Source: Firmicutes bacterium UBA4882
GTDB taxonomy: Bacteria; Bacillota; UBA4882
Length of the DNA stretch: 10,329 bases
Direction: 5' to 3'
Assembly: GCA_002399265.1 (NCBI GenBank)
Contig: DHDG01000047.1
Span: 194,192 to 204,520, forward strand
Part shown: piece after piece, positions 1-5,861 of the stretch
Numbering within the stretch: the first letter of the stretch is position 1
How the letters are laid out: every line of letters begins with the position of its first letter
Program-made: the position numbers and the translations under genes
Notes under the pieces: model-generated
Databases searched by the model: none
The model's input: only the letters and a program-made list of their open reading frames with translations
What the model was told of the DNA's origin: nothing

Positions 1-45
1 AGAACCGTCCCCAAAGTTCCACAATGACACAGATGAAACGTCCCC
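1..45. repeat. Degenerate copies of the GGGGACGGTTCT repeat, cut by the window edge
   Basis: Two half-copies lie in the same orientation. AGAACCGTCCCC (1-12) is identical to 1947-1958 in the long inverted repeat. TGACACAGATGAAACGTCCCC, read over 25-45, resembles 1938-1958 with a few substitutions. The first copy runs off the left edge, so the full element cannot be judged. It sits about 30 bp before the leader of the first TAXI gene, much as the long inverted repeat sits about 57 bp before the leader of the second. Confidence 0.75.
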
Positions 46-68
46 GCGTCTTCTTCCCGCGTCTTCTT
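43..68. repeat. Perfect 13-bp tandem duplication
   Basis: CCCGCGTCTTCTT occurs twice back to back (43-55 and 56-68) with no mismatch. The first unit overlaps the CCC end of the preceding GGGGACGG-type repeat copy. It looks like a simple slippage duplication at the repeat edge. No function is evident. Confidence 0.85.
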
Positions 69-76
69 GCGTTTTA

Positions 77-151
77 TTAGAGGATAATAGATATTAATGT
101 AGAATTTTCCATAAAAATACGGGTGTCACCCCTTGATAAGGAGCGAGGATA
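77..151 (+). promoter_or_regulatory. Leader of the first TAXI gene, homologous to the leader of the second
   Basis: This stretch aligns with 2023-2100: TTAGAGGATAA versus TTAGAAGGATAA, AGATATTAATGTAGAA versus AGATTAAAGTAGAA, then a short GC hairpin and the Shine-Dalgarno. Here the hairpin is GGGT (121-124) / ACCC (128-131), and the ribosome site AAGGAG (138-143) lies 8 nt before the ATG. The conservation shows that the duplicated unit included the 5' region. I see no sigma-A promoter good enough to name. Confidence 0.55.
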
Positions 152-1093
152 ATGCGTAAATACCTCGTGCTTTTATTGATTCTATCCTTAATCCTAGCAG
201 CTACCATTACTACTGCTGCTGCAACCCAGCTCACTTTTGCCACCGGAGGTACATCCGGAACCTATTACCCGCTCGGCGAAGCAATGGCCCAGGTGTGGAG
301 CAAACACATTCCGGGGATCAACGTCACCGTACAAGCCACAGGCGCTTCTGCCGAGAACATTCGTCTGATCAACGATAAAAAGGTCGACCTGGCTTTTGTG
401 CAGAACGACGTCAACCATTATGCCTATAAGAGCATCGAAATCTTCAAAAACGAAAGGCGTGCCGATTTCAAAGTTATTGCCGCGCTGTATCCGGAAACTG
501 TCCAAATCGTTGTCCGCGCTGAAAGCAATATTAAAACTGTTGTTGACCTCAAAGGCAAGCGCGTATCGGTCGGTGCCGTTGGTAGCGGCGTAGAGGCAAA
601 CGCCCGTCAGATCTTGGGCAACGTCAAGCTATCCTATCGCGATCTAACCGCCGTCTTCCTATCGTTCGCCGAATCGGCTGACGCCCTCAAAAACGGTAAC
701 ATTGATGCTTTCTTTATTGTAGCCGGTCATCCGACTACTGCTATTATGGACATCGCTACCCAGCACAAAATCAGGATATTGGACTTCTCTGATAAAGAAA
801 TTTCCAACCTGCGCAGCGATTATGAGTTTTACACCAAAGTATTTATTCCGGCGGATACTTACAGCGGCCTGGTCCCACCGGCAACCACCGTCGCGGTCAA
901 GGCAGCACTCGTCTGCAACTCTGATCTCGACGAGGCTTTGGTATACAATCTTACCAAGACCTTGTTTGAGCACCTTCGTGAGCTTAACCATGCCAAAGCC
1001 AAAGAGTTCAGCCTGCTACATGCTAAAATTGGTATTTCCACCCCATTCCACACTGGCGCACTGAGATTTTTCGCCGAACGGAATATCAAGTAA
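152..1093 (+). CDS. TAXI-family TRAP transporter solute-binding protein (orphan copy)
   Basis: This is a periplasmic substrate-binding protein of the TAXI family, which passes a small organic solute (in characterised members dicarboxylates, glutamate/glutamine or related acids) to a TRAP permease. The 313 aa match family length. Residues 1-24 form a signal peptide with a basic start, a leucine-rich core and an AAA cleavage site before Thr25. There is no lipobox cysteine. Family hallmarks follow: TGGTSGTYYPLG (31-42), ATGAS-EN (62-69), LAFVQND (80-86) and GSGVEANA (144-151), then the second lobe. AAGGAG lies 8 nt before the ATG and the gene ends in a double TAA. It is about 79% identical to the product of 2101-3039, with one single-residue gap, and the ligand-lobe motifs are shared, so a similar ligand is likely. 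No permease gene follows it; it converges on the amidase. It may feed the permease at 3667-5703. The substrate cannot be told from sequence. Confidence 0.95.
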   Translation: MRKYLVLLLILSLILAATITTAAATQLTFATGGTSGTYYPLGEAMAQVWSKHIPGINVTVQATGASAENIRLINDKKVDLAFVQNDVNHYAYKSIEIFKNERRADFKVIAALYPETVQIVVRAESNIKTVVDLKGKRVSVGAVGSGVEANARQILGNVKLSYRDLTAVFLSFAESADALKNGNIDAFFIVAGHPTTAIMDIATQHKIRILDFSDKEISNLRSDYEFYTKVFIPADTYSGLVPPATTVAVKAALVCNSDLDEALVYNLTKTLFEHLRELNHAKAKEFSLLHAKIGISTPFHTGALRFFAERNIK

Positions 1094-1097
1094 TAAC

Positions 1098-1157
1098 GAC
1101 ACCAAGGGACTATTCCTAATGAACTAGAGCGGGGACGGCTCATCTGTCATTGTGTCA
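1098..1157. repeat. Degenerate GGGGACGGTTCT repeat copies at the amidase 3' end
   Basis: Two direct half-copies occur. GACACCAAGGGACTATTCC (1098-1116) resembles the left arm of the long inverted repeat at 1888-1914. The stretch 1131-1157 (GGGGACGGCTCATCTG, then TCATTGTGTCA) resembles the same arm with a small insertion. Read on the minus strand, 1131-1157 is a close match to the copy at 25-45. It overlaps the last codons of the amidase and fills the 53-bp gap between two convergent genes. It lacks a T-run and is not an obvious intrinsic terminator. Confidence 0.7.
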
Positions 1158-1869
1158 GATAATCCTGAATTCCCTGAGTAATTGCTTTCGCCAGCTGCTC
1201 GCGGTATTCCACATCTTGCATCTGTTGGCGATCATCGCTGTTAGTAATAAAGCCAATTTCAACAAGGATGGTCAGGCATTGGGTGGAATTGACGACGCGC
1301 ATGCTGCTGGTCGGCAATGCCTGCTGCCTACTATAAGGCTGGAGATTGAGTAACTGCGCCTGTACCGCCCCGGCGAGCGCTTTACCCTCTTCAGATCCCT
1401 GCGCATAAAAGACAATTGCGCCCCGTTCCGCTTCCCTGCGGCTTGAGTTAACATGCAGGCTCACCAGAATGGCAGTGTCATATGCCTGAGCAAGGAAGAC
1501 CCGCCCCCACAAATCACGCGGATGGCGCTTGGCCTTCAAATCCGGCGAAAGATAACTCAACTCCTGATCCGACCAACGCGTCAGGTCAACCGTCGCACCC
1601 TTTTCCTCCAGCAGCACCCGCAGCCGGAAAGCCAAATCCAGATTGATGTCCTTTTCATAGAGCTCGAATTTTTCGCCAGTACCCGGGTCAATGCCTCCGT
1701 GGCCGGGGTCAATCAGAATGCGCACTTTTTGCAAAACACCGGGAACCGGCCCCAAAACCGGTTCCGCCAGATAATAAGTCATACCGGATAAAAACAGGAT
1801 CAGTGTTAGCACCAAAATGGTTGCCGGTCTTATAAATATAAGCAGGGTTGGCTTACTCAGCTTACTCAT
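1147..1869 (-). CDS. cwlD: N-acetylmuramoyl-L-alanine amidase, CwlD-like (Amidase_3)
   Basis: This is a zinc-dependent amidase that cleaves the bond between N-acetylmuramic acid and L-alanine in peptidoglycan. In spore-formers CwlD acts in making muramic-delta-lactam in the cortex. The 240 aa are close to Bacillus CwlD. Residues about 9-34 form one N-terminal membrane helix or uncleaved signal anchor, and the catalytic domain runs from about 50 to the end. Expected zinc ligands are present: His57 in LIDPGHGG (52-59), Glu72 in YEKD and His139 in SLHVN. The catalytic Glu204 lies in VEIGF. Between them lies the conserved TR-D-----R--DL--RV region. A purine-rich site (AAGGAAGAGG) precedes the ATG by 5 nt. 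The gene stands alone, opposite in strand to both neighbours and bracketed by repeat copies; its last residues (LTQ) and stop are encoded within the repeat at 1131-1157. The enzyme class is secure. The CwlD assignment rests on length, architecture and remembered similarity, and another Amidase_3 paralogue is possible. Confidence 0.85.
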   Translation of the reverse strand: MSKLSKPTLLIFIRPATILVLTLILFLSGMTYYLAEPVLGPVPGVLQKVRILIDPGHGGIDPGTGEKFELYEKDINLDLAFRLRVLLEEKGATVDLTRWSDQELSYLSPDLKAKRHPRDLWGRVFLAQAYDTAILVSLHVNSSRREAERGAIVFYAQGSEEGKALAGAVQAQLLNLQPYSRQQALPTSSMRVVNSTQCLTILVEIGFITNSDDRQQMQDVEYREQLAKAITQGIQDYLTQ

Positions 1870-1887
1870 TTATGCCTCTTCCTTAAG

Positions 1888-1965
1888 GACACAAGGGGAC
1901 GGTTCTTCTGTGTCGCTGACAAGTGCGACGAAAATAATGACACAGAAGAACCGTCCCCTTGTGTC
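1888..1965. repeat. Perfect 27-bp inverted repeat (REP/MITE-like hairpin)
   Basis: The arm at 1888-1914 (GACACAAGGGGACGGT... ending TCTGTGTC) is the exact reverse complement of 1939-1965. The 24-nt loop is 1915-1938. Three weaker pairs extend it outward (1885-1887 with 1966-1968). A smaller alternative hairpin, GTCGC (1912-1916) / GCGAC (1925-1929), lies in the loop. It lies between the divergent starts of the amidase and the second TAXI gene, about 19 bp before the amidase ATG. No T-run follows, so it is not a standard terminator. Similar GGGGACGGTTCT palindromes are, from general knowledge, dispersed in many Clostridia-type genomes, sometimes near Y1 (REP-associated) transposases. No transposase gene is in this window. 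Confidence 0.9.
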
Positions 1966-2022
1966 TTTCTTGTCTTCACCACTTTATCACTTATTTAATT
2001 TATTATGGCATTTTATCATAAT

Positions 2023-2100
2023 TTAGAAGGATAAATATAGATTAAAGTAGAAATTCCCTCCAAAATAAGGGGCAACACCCCTTTATGAGGAGGAAGGTTT
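2023..2100 (+). promoter_or_regulatory. Leader of the second TAXI gene with hairpin before the ribosome site
   Basis: This is homologous to the leader at 77-151. The hairpin is stronger here: AAGGGG (2067-2072) / CCCCTT (2078-2083) with loop CAACA. It ends 5 nt before the GGAGG ribosome site (2089-2093), which lies 7 nt before the ATG. The region upstream (1966-2030) is AT-rich and must hold promoters for this gene and perhaps the divergent amidase, but no clear -35/-10 pair is visible. Confidence 0.55.
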
Positions 2101-3039
2101 ATGCGGAGATATCTCGTGCTCTTATTAGTTCTATCCTTAGTCCTGGCAGCCACCCTTACTACTGCAGCTGCGACTCAGCTGACGTTTGCCACCGGAGGCA
2201 CATCCGGCACCTATTACCCGCTTGGCGGAGCAATGGCTCAGGTATGGAATAAGAACGTTCCTGGGGTCAACGTCTCCGTGCAGGCAACTGGGGCTTCTGT
2301 TGAAAACATTCGTCTGATCAACAAGAAACAAGTAGACCTGGCCTTCGTGCAAAACGACATCAACCATTATGCCTTCAACGGTGTCGAAATCTTTAACGAG
2401 AAACTGGCTGACTTCAAAGTTATCGCCGCTTTGTATCCCGAAACCGTACAAATCGTTGTCAAAGCTGAAAGCAACATCAAGACTGTCGCCGACCTGAAAG
2501 GCAAACGCGTATCGGTGGGTGCCCCTGGCAGCGGCGTGGAAGCAAACGCTCGTCAGATCCTGGGCAATGTAAAACTGGCTTACAAGGACCTGAGCCCGTA
2601 CTTCCTATCATTTGCCGAGTCAGCTGATCAGCTCAAGAACGACCACATTGATGCCTTCTTTATCGTTGCCGGCCATCCGACAGCGGCCATTCAGGACATC
2701 GCCGCCCAGCATAAGATCAGAATTCTAAACTTCACTGACAAAGAGATTGCCGATCTCAGTAAGGAATATCAGTTCTACAGTAAGGTAGTCATCCCGGCCA
2801 ATACTTACAGCGGACAGACTGAACCGACGACCACCGTTGCTGTTAAGGCAGCGCTCGTTTGTAACTCCGCGCTTGATGAGACTCTGGTATACAATATTAC
2901 CAAGACCTTGTTCGAGCATCTTGGCGACCTTGGTCATGCCAAAGCCAAAGAGTTCAGTCTGCCAAACGCCAAAGTTGGTATTTCAACCCCGTTCCATGCC
3001 GGCGCACTGAAGTATTTCAACGAAAAGGGTATCAAATAA
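2101..3039 (+). CDS. TAXI-family TRAP transporter solute-binding protein (operon copy)
   Basis: This is the periplasmic receptor of the TAXI-TRAP system encoded just downstream. The 312 aa include a signal peptide at 1-24 (leucine-rich core, AAA before Thr25) without a lipobox cysteine. The family motifs TGGTSGTYYPLG (31-42), ATGASVEN, LAFVQND and GSGVEANA are intact. About 248 of 312 positions match the first copy. Differences cluster in surface-like stretches (residues about 92-103, 208-216 and 236-242), not in the ligand motifs. GGAGG lies 7 nt before the ATG. The stop is followed by a GC-rich hairpin and then the DUF1850 and permease genes, so this is the first gene of a three-gene operon. 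The hairpin could let the receptor be made in excess over the permease, as binding-protein systems usually need. The ligand is unknown. Confidence 0.96.
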   Translation: MRRYLVLLLVLSLVLAATLTTAAATQLTFATGGTSGTYYPLGGAMAQVWNKNVPGVNVSVQATGASVENIRLINKKQVDLAFVQNDINHYAFNGVEIFNEKLADFKVIAALYPETVQIVVKAESNIKTVADLKGKRVSVGAPGSGVEANARQILGNVKLAYKDLSPYFLSFAESADQLKNDHIDAFFIVAGHPTAAIQDIAAQHKIRILNFTDKEIADLSKEYQFYSKVVIPANTYSGQTEPTTTVAVKAALVCNSALDETLVYNITKTLFEHLGDLGHAKAKEFSLPNAKVGISTPFHAGALKYFNEKGIK

Positions 3040-3054
3040 TCACTATGAACCCCT

Positions 3055-3082
3055 GGAGGACCGGGCGGGGTAACCGCCCGGT
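3055..3082 (+). promoter_or_regulatory. Shine-Dalgarno plus GC hairpin in front of the DUF1850 gene
   Basis: GGAGG (3055-3059) abuts a 9-bp perfect stem, ACCGGGCGG (3060-3068) / CCGCCCGGT (3074-3082), with loop GGTAA. Only TTTCTAT follows, so as a terminator it would be weak and leaky. The DUF1850 ATG lies 12 nt after the stem and has no other purine-rich site nearby. Either this is an attenuator or mRNA 3'-end stabiliser for the receptor message, or the folded stem brings the GGAGG close to the start codon. The sequence allows both. Confidence 0.6.
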
Positions 3083-3094
3083 TTCTATACAATC

Positions 3095-3640
3095 ATGAAG
3101 AAGCCACTGCAGCAGTCACTGAAAAAGCCGGCATTGGTTATTGGCAGCGCCTTGATCGTCCTCATACTGGCGGGCTGCCTTTGGCCGGGACAACTCTACC
3201 TCGAAATCAGAGCCCAGCAGGGCGGCGGTCTGTTATCCGCCGGCCCGGTGCAAAATGGTTCAATAGTAACCTTACGTTTTACGCATTCAGTCGCCAAACG
3301 TCCTGTGGATGAACTCTGGGAAGTTTCCAGCGAAAAAGTACTAATTCTGAGGGAAACAATCTATGATTCATTTGGAGCTGGATTGCCAACTGATCTCGGA
3401 CCGGGAGAAGCGATGGCCGTCCAGGGAGGCTGGATCCGGATTTATAACATGGATCGCGTCTTGCCCTCCGTTAACCTGGCGGTCGGCACAGTCGCCGATC
3501 ATTACCTGTTCTATGGAGCGCAGCAACTACGTCTTAGCGAGTTAATCGCTCCAGGTACCTTAATCAGGATTGAGGTCACGAAACGCCCGTTTTGGTGGGC
3601 CAGTGTCTTACGGATGACTGGACGCACCATATGGCCTTAA
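3095..3640 (+). CDS. DUF1850 domain protein, TAXI-TRAP-associated, putative lipoprotein
   Basis: DUF1850 proteins are small exported or membrane-anchored proteins encoded with TAXI-type TRAP permeases. Their exact role is not established and they are plausibly an accessory subunit. This one has 181 aa. Residues 1-30 have a KK-rich start, a hydrophobic core and LAGC (25-28), a good lipobox that would make Cys28 the lipidated residue. Family features follow: RFTHSV (61-66) with Glu73, YDSFGAGLP (90-98) and NLAVG---ADHYL (127-138). The ATG at 3095 is the only usable start, since an in-frame TAA lies at 3071-3073 with no start codon between. The gene lacks a normally spaced ribosome site (see the hairpin entry). 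It ends 26 nt before the permease start. Family membership is confident, function inferred from context. Confidence 0.88.
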   Translation: MKKPLQQSLKKPALVIGSALIVLILAGCLWPGQLYLEIRAQQGGGLLSAGPVQNGSIVTLRFTHSVAKRPVDELWEVSSEKVLILRETIYDSFGAGLPTDLGPGEAMAVQGGWIRIYNMDRVLPSVNLAVGTVADHYLFYGAQQLRLSELIAPGTLIRIEVTKRPFWWASVLRMTGRTIWP

Positions 3641-3666
3641 TCATATTGAGAGAAAGGGGCACAACC

Positions 3667-5703
3667 ATGGATGAACTTGACCGCAAACCGGTAGCAGACA
3701 ACCAGGTTGAGGGTATGGATGGTGAACTGATACCTGAGGTTAATGTTGATGAACTGATGGCGAAATACGATAAGGAGTCCAGTTTTCGCCGCTACAAAGG
3801 TATCATGGCCATCATCATTTCAATCATTGCGCTGGCTTTTGCCGGTTTCCAGCTCTACACCGCACAGTTTGGCATTTTTACAGCACAGATTCAGCGGCCA
3901 GTGCACTTGTGCTTCGCACTGGTGCTGGCATTCCTGCTCTACCCGGCCCGTAAAAAGTCCCGCAAACGCCTGACTGTTGTTGACGTCATATTGGCGCTGG
4001 CCACGGTAGCAATCGGCATCTATATGGTCGTCAACGTCTGGGAACTCTTCTATCGTGCCGGCGACTATACAACCATGGACCTGATTGTGGGTGCCATAGG
4101 CATTTTCCTGGTTATTGAAGCGACCAGGCGCGTCGTCGGGTTACCTATTGTGATCATTGGCTTAGTCTTCCTACTGTATAACTATTTCGGGAAATATATC
4201 CCCGGATTCTTGCAGCATCGCGGCTTTCCAGTCGATCGCATTGTCGGGCACATGTGGTTCACTACGGAGGGAATCCTCGGTATTCCGCTCGGTGTTTCGT
4301 CGACTTTCATTTTCCTATTTATCATGTTTGGCGCGTTTCTTGAGAAAACTGGCATCGGCAAGTTTTTCATTGATATTGCCAATGCCGTGGCAGGTAAGGC
4401 TGCTGGCGGTCCCGCCAAGGTGGCGGTCATCACCAGCGCACTGGAAGGCACGGTATCAGGCAGCTCGGTCGCCAATACCGTCGGTTCAGGTAGCTTTACG
4501 ATTCCAATGATGATCAAATTGGGCTACAAACGTGAATTCGCCGGGGCAGTCGAGGCGGCAGCTTCGACCGGTGGCCAAATCATGCCGCCAATCATGGGGG
4601 CGGCGGCCTTCCTGATGTCCGAATTCACGAATACGCCTTATGTCGAAATTGCCAAATCAGCCGTTATTCCTGCCCTGCTTTTTTTCGCGGGTATTTTCAT
4701 CACCGTCCATCTGGAAGCGAAAAAAACCGGGCTAAAAGGGATGTCCAAAGAAGAAATCCCTAGTTTCTGGGCCCTGATGAAGCGACAGGGTTATCTGTTC
4801 TTGCCGCTGGTGGCGATTATCTACATGCTCGTAGAGGGCCGTACGCCGACTTTGGCAGCGCTCTTCGGCATTTACACGGCAATTGGCGTGGATCTGATCG
4901 CCACGTTGGTAGTAGCCATTCGTCAGAAGAAACTGAAAGCCACGATGATCGAGTTCTTCTGGGACTGCGTCAAGGCATTGGAGAACGGTGCCAGAGGCGC
5001 GGTCGGTGTTGCCCTGGCCTGTGCGGCCGCTGGTATCATCGTTGGAACAGTCACACTGACCGGACTCGGCCTGAAGATGGCCGACGGTCTGGTTACTCTT
5101 GCAGGCGGCAAATTACTGCTAACCCTCTTCTTTACCATGATTACGTCACTGATTCTGGGCATGGGAGCGCCCACGACTGCCAACTACGTTATTACATCCA
5201 CGATCGCGGCTCCCGCTTTGATCAAGCTGGGTGTGCCAATGCTCGCCGCCCATATGTTTGTTTTCTATTTCGGAATCGTGGCCGACATCACGCCGCCGGT
5301 GGCGCTGGCAGCATTTGCGGGAGCTGGCATTGCCAAAGCGAACCCGCTTAAAACCGGTGTCCATGCCACCAAGCTCGCTATCGCGGCGTTTTTGGTGCCA
5401 TACTTCTTTGTGTATTCTCCATCCCTGCTTATGATCGATACTAATTGGATTGAAGCGATCAGGGTGGTTATCGGGGCACTGCTCGGTATGGTCTGCGTTG
5501 GGGCCGCCACCGAAGGCTGGTTCCTTATAGATTCCCCATGGTGGGAGCGCATCATCTTCCTGGTAGGCGGCTTGCTGTTAATTGAGCCGAGCATCATGAC
5601 CGACCTCATCGGCGCCGGGCTGATGGTCTTTGCGATTTTCCTGCAAGTTGTGCGCCGGAAAAAGCGGCAAACTCCAACACCGCGCGGGGCAGCTGTTGCC
5701 TAG
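3667..5703 (+). CDS. TRAP transporter permease, fused 4TM/12TM (DctQM-type), TAXI-associated
   Basis: This is the inner-membrane permease, a secondary transporter that takes solute from the TAXI receptor and imports it with a cation gradient. The reading frame is open back to 3592, but the ATG at 3667 is preferred. AAAGGGG (3653-3659) lies 7 nt before it, the extra 25 residues overlap the DUF1850 gene, and MDELDR begins a typical soluble N-terminus. This gives 678 aa. Residues 1-42 are cytoplasmic and charged. About four helices (45-175) form the small-subunit part, and the large 12TM part follows. Signature stretches are GTVSGSSVANTVGSGSFTIP (261-280), STGGQIMPPIMGAAAF (300-315), LGMGAPTTANYV (517-528) and ADITPPVALAAFAGAGIA (539-556). 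The tail after 662 is basic. It is the last gene of the receptor-DUF1850-permease operon and is followed by a terminator. Confidence 0.96.
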   Translation: MDELDRKPVADNQVEGMDGELIPEVNVDELMAKYDKESSFRRYKGIMAIIISIIALAFAGFQLYTAQFGIFTAQIQRPVHLCFALVLAFLLYPARKKSRKRLTVVDVILALATVAIGIYMVVNVWELFYRAGDYTTMDLIVGAIGIFLVIEATRRVVGLPIVIIGLVFLLYNYFGKYIPGFLQHRGFPVDRIVGHMWFTTEGILGIPLGVSSTFIFLFIMFGAFLEKTGIGKFFIDIANAVAGKAAGGPAKVAVITSALEGTVSGSSVANTVGSGSFTIPMMIKLGYKREFAGAVEAAASTGGQIMPPIMGAAAFLMSEFTNTPYVEIAKSAVIPALLFFAGIFITVHLEAKKTGLKGMSKEEIPSFWALMKRQGYLFLPLVAIIYMLVEGRTPTLAALFGIYTAIGVDLIATLVVAIRQKKLKATMIEFFWDCVKALENGARGAVGVALACAAAGIIVGTVTLTGLGLKMADGLVTLAGGKLLLTLFFTMITSLILGMGAPTTANYVITSTIAAPALIKLGVPMLAAHMFVFYFGIVADITPPVALAAFAGAGIAKANPLKTGVHATKLAIAAFLVPYFFVYSPSLLMIDTNWIEAIRVVIGALLGMVCVGAATEGWFLIDSPWWERIIFLVGGLLLIEPSIMTDLIGAGLMVFAIFLQVVRRKKRQTPTPRGAAVA

Positions 5704-5763
5704 CGACAATCGCAAATCGCACCAATGCCGATCTGATACTGATTATATACTATACTGATCATG

Positions 5764-5819
5764 AAAAGAGACCGCTGCCCGCGAATGCAAATGCAAATGC
5801 GAGCGAGGCGGTCTCTTTT
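5764..5819. terminator. Bidirectional terminator between the TRAP operon and glyA
   Basis: A 12-bp perfect stem, AAAAGAGACCGC (5764-5775) / GCGGTCTCTTTT (5808-5819), encloses a 32-nt loop. The plus strand ends in a T-run (5816-5820), and the minus strand also ends in TTTT, so it can stop both the permease transcript and the convergent glyA transcript. The loop holds a short ATGCAA tandem repeat. It is the only feature seen in the 158-bp gap. Confidence 0.88.
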
Positions 5820-5861
5820 TGTACACTTCAAATTGGCTTAGGGCAAATCCCGATCCTAATC

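Noticed and set aside
3592..3666. Upstream extension of the TRAP permease (start at 3592, 703 aa)
   Set aside because: It would overlap the DUF1850 gene by 49 bp and has no ribosome site. The ATG at 3667 has AAAGGGG at 7 nt and gives a normal N-terminus.
4182..5609. Long open frames on the minus strand within the permease gene
   Set aside because: They are opposite-strand shadows of a GC-rich membrane protein gene, with low-complexity translations, no ribosome sites and no recognisable domains.
5783..5800. ATGCAA tandem units as a possible CRISPR-like or microsatellite array
   Set aside because: There are only about three short units, all inside the terminator loop.
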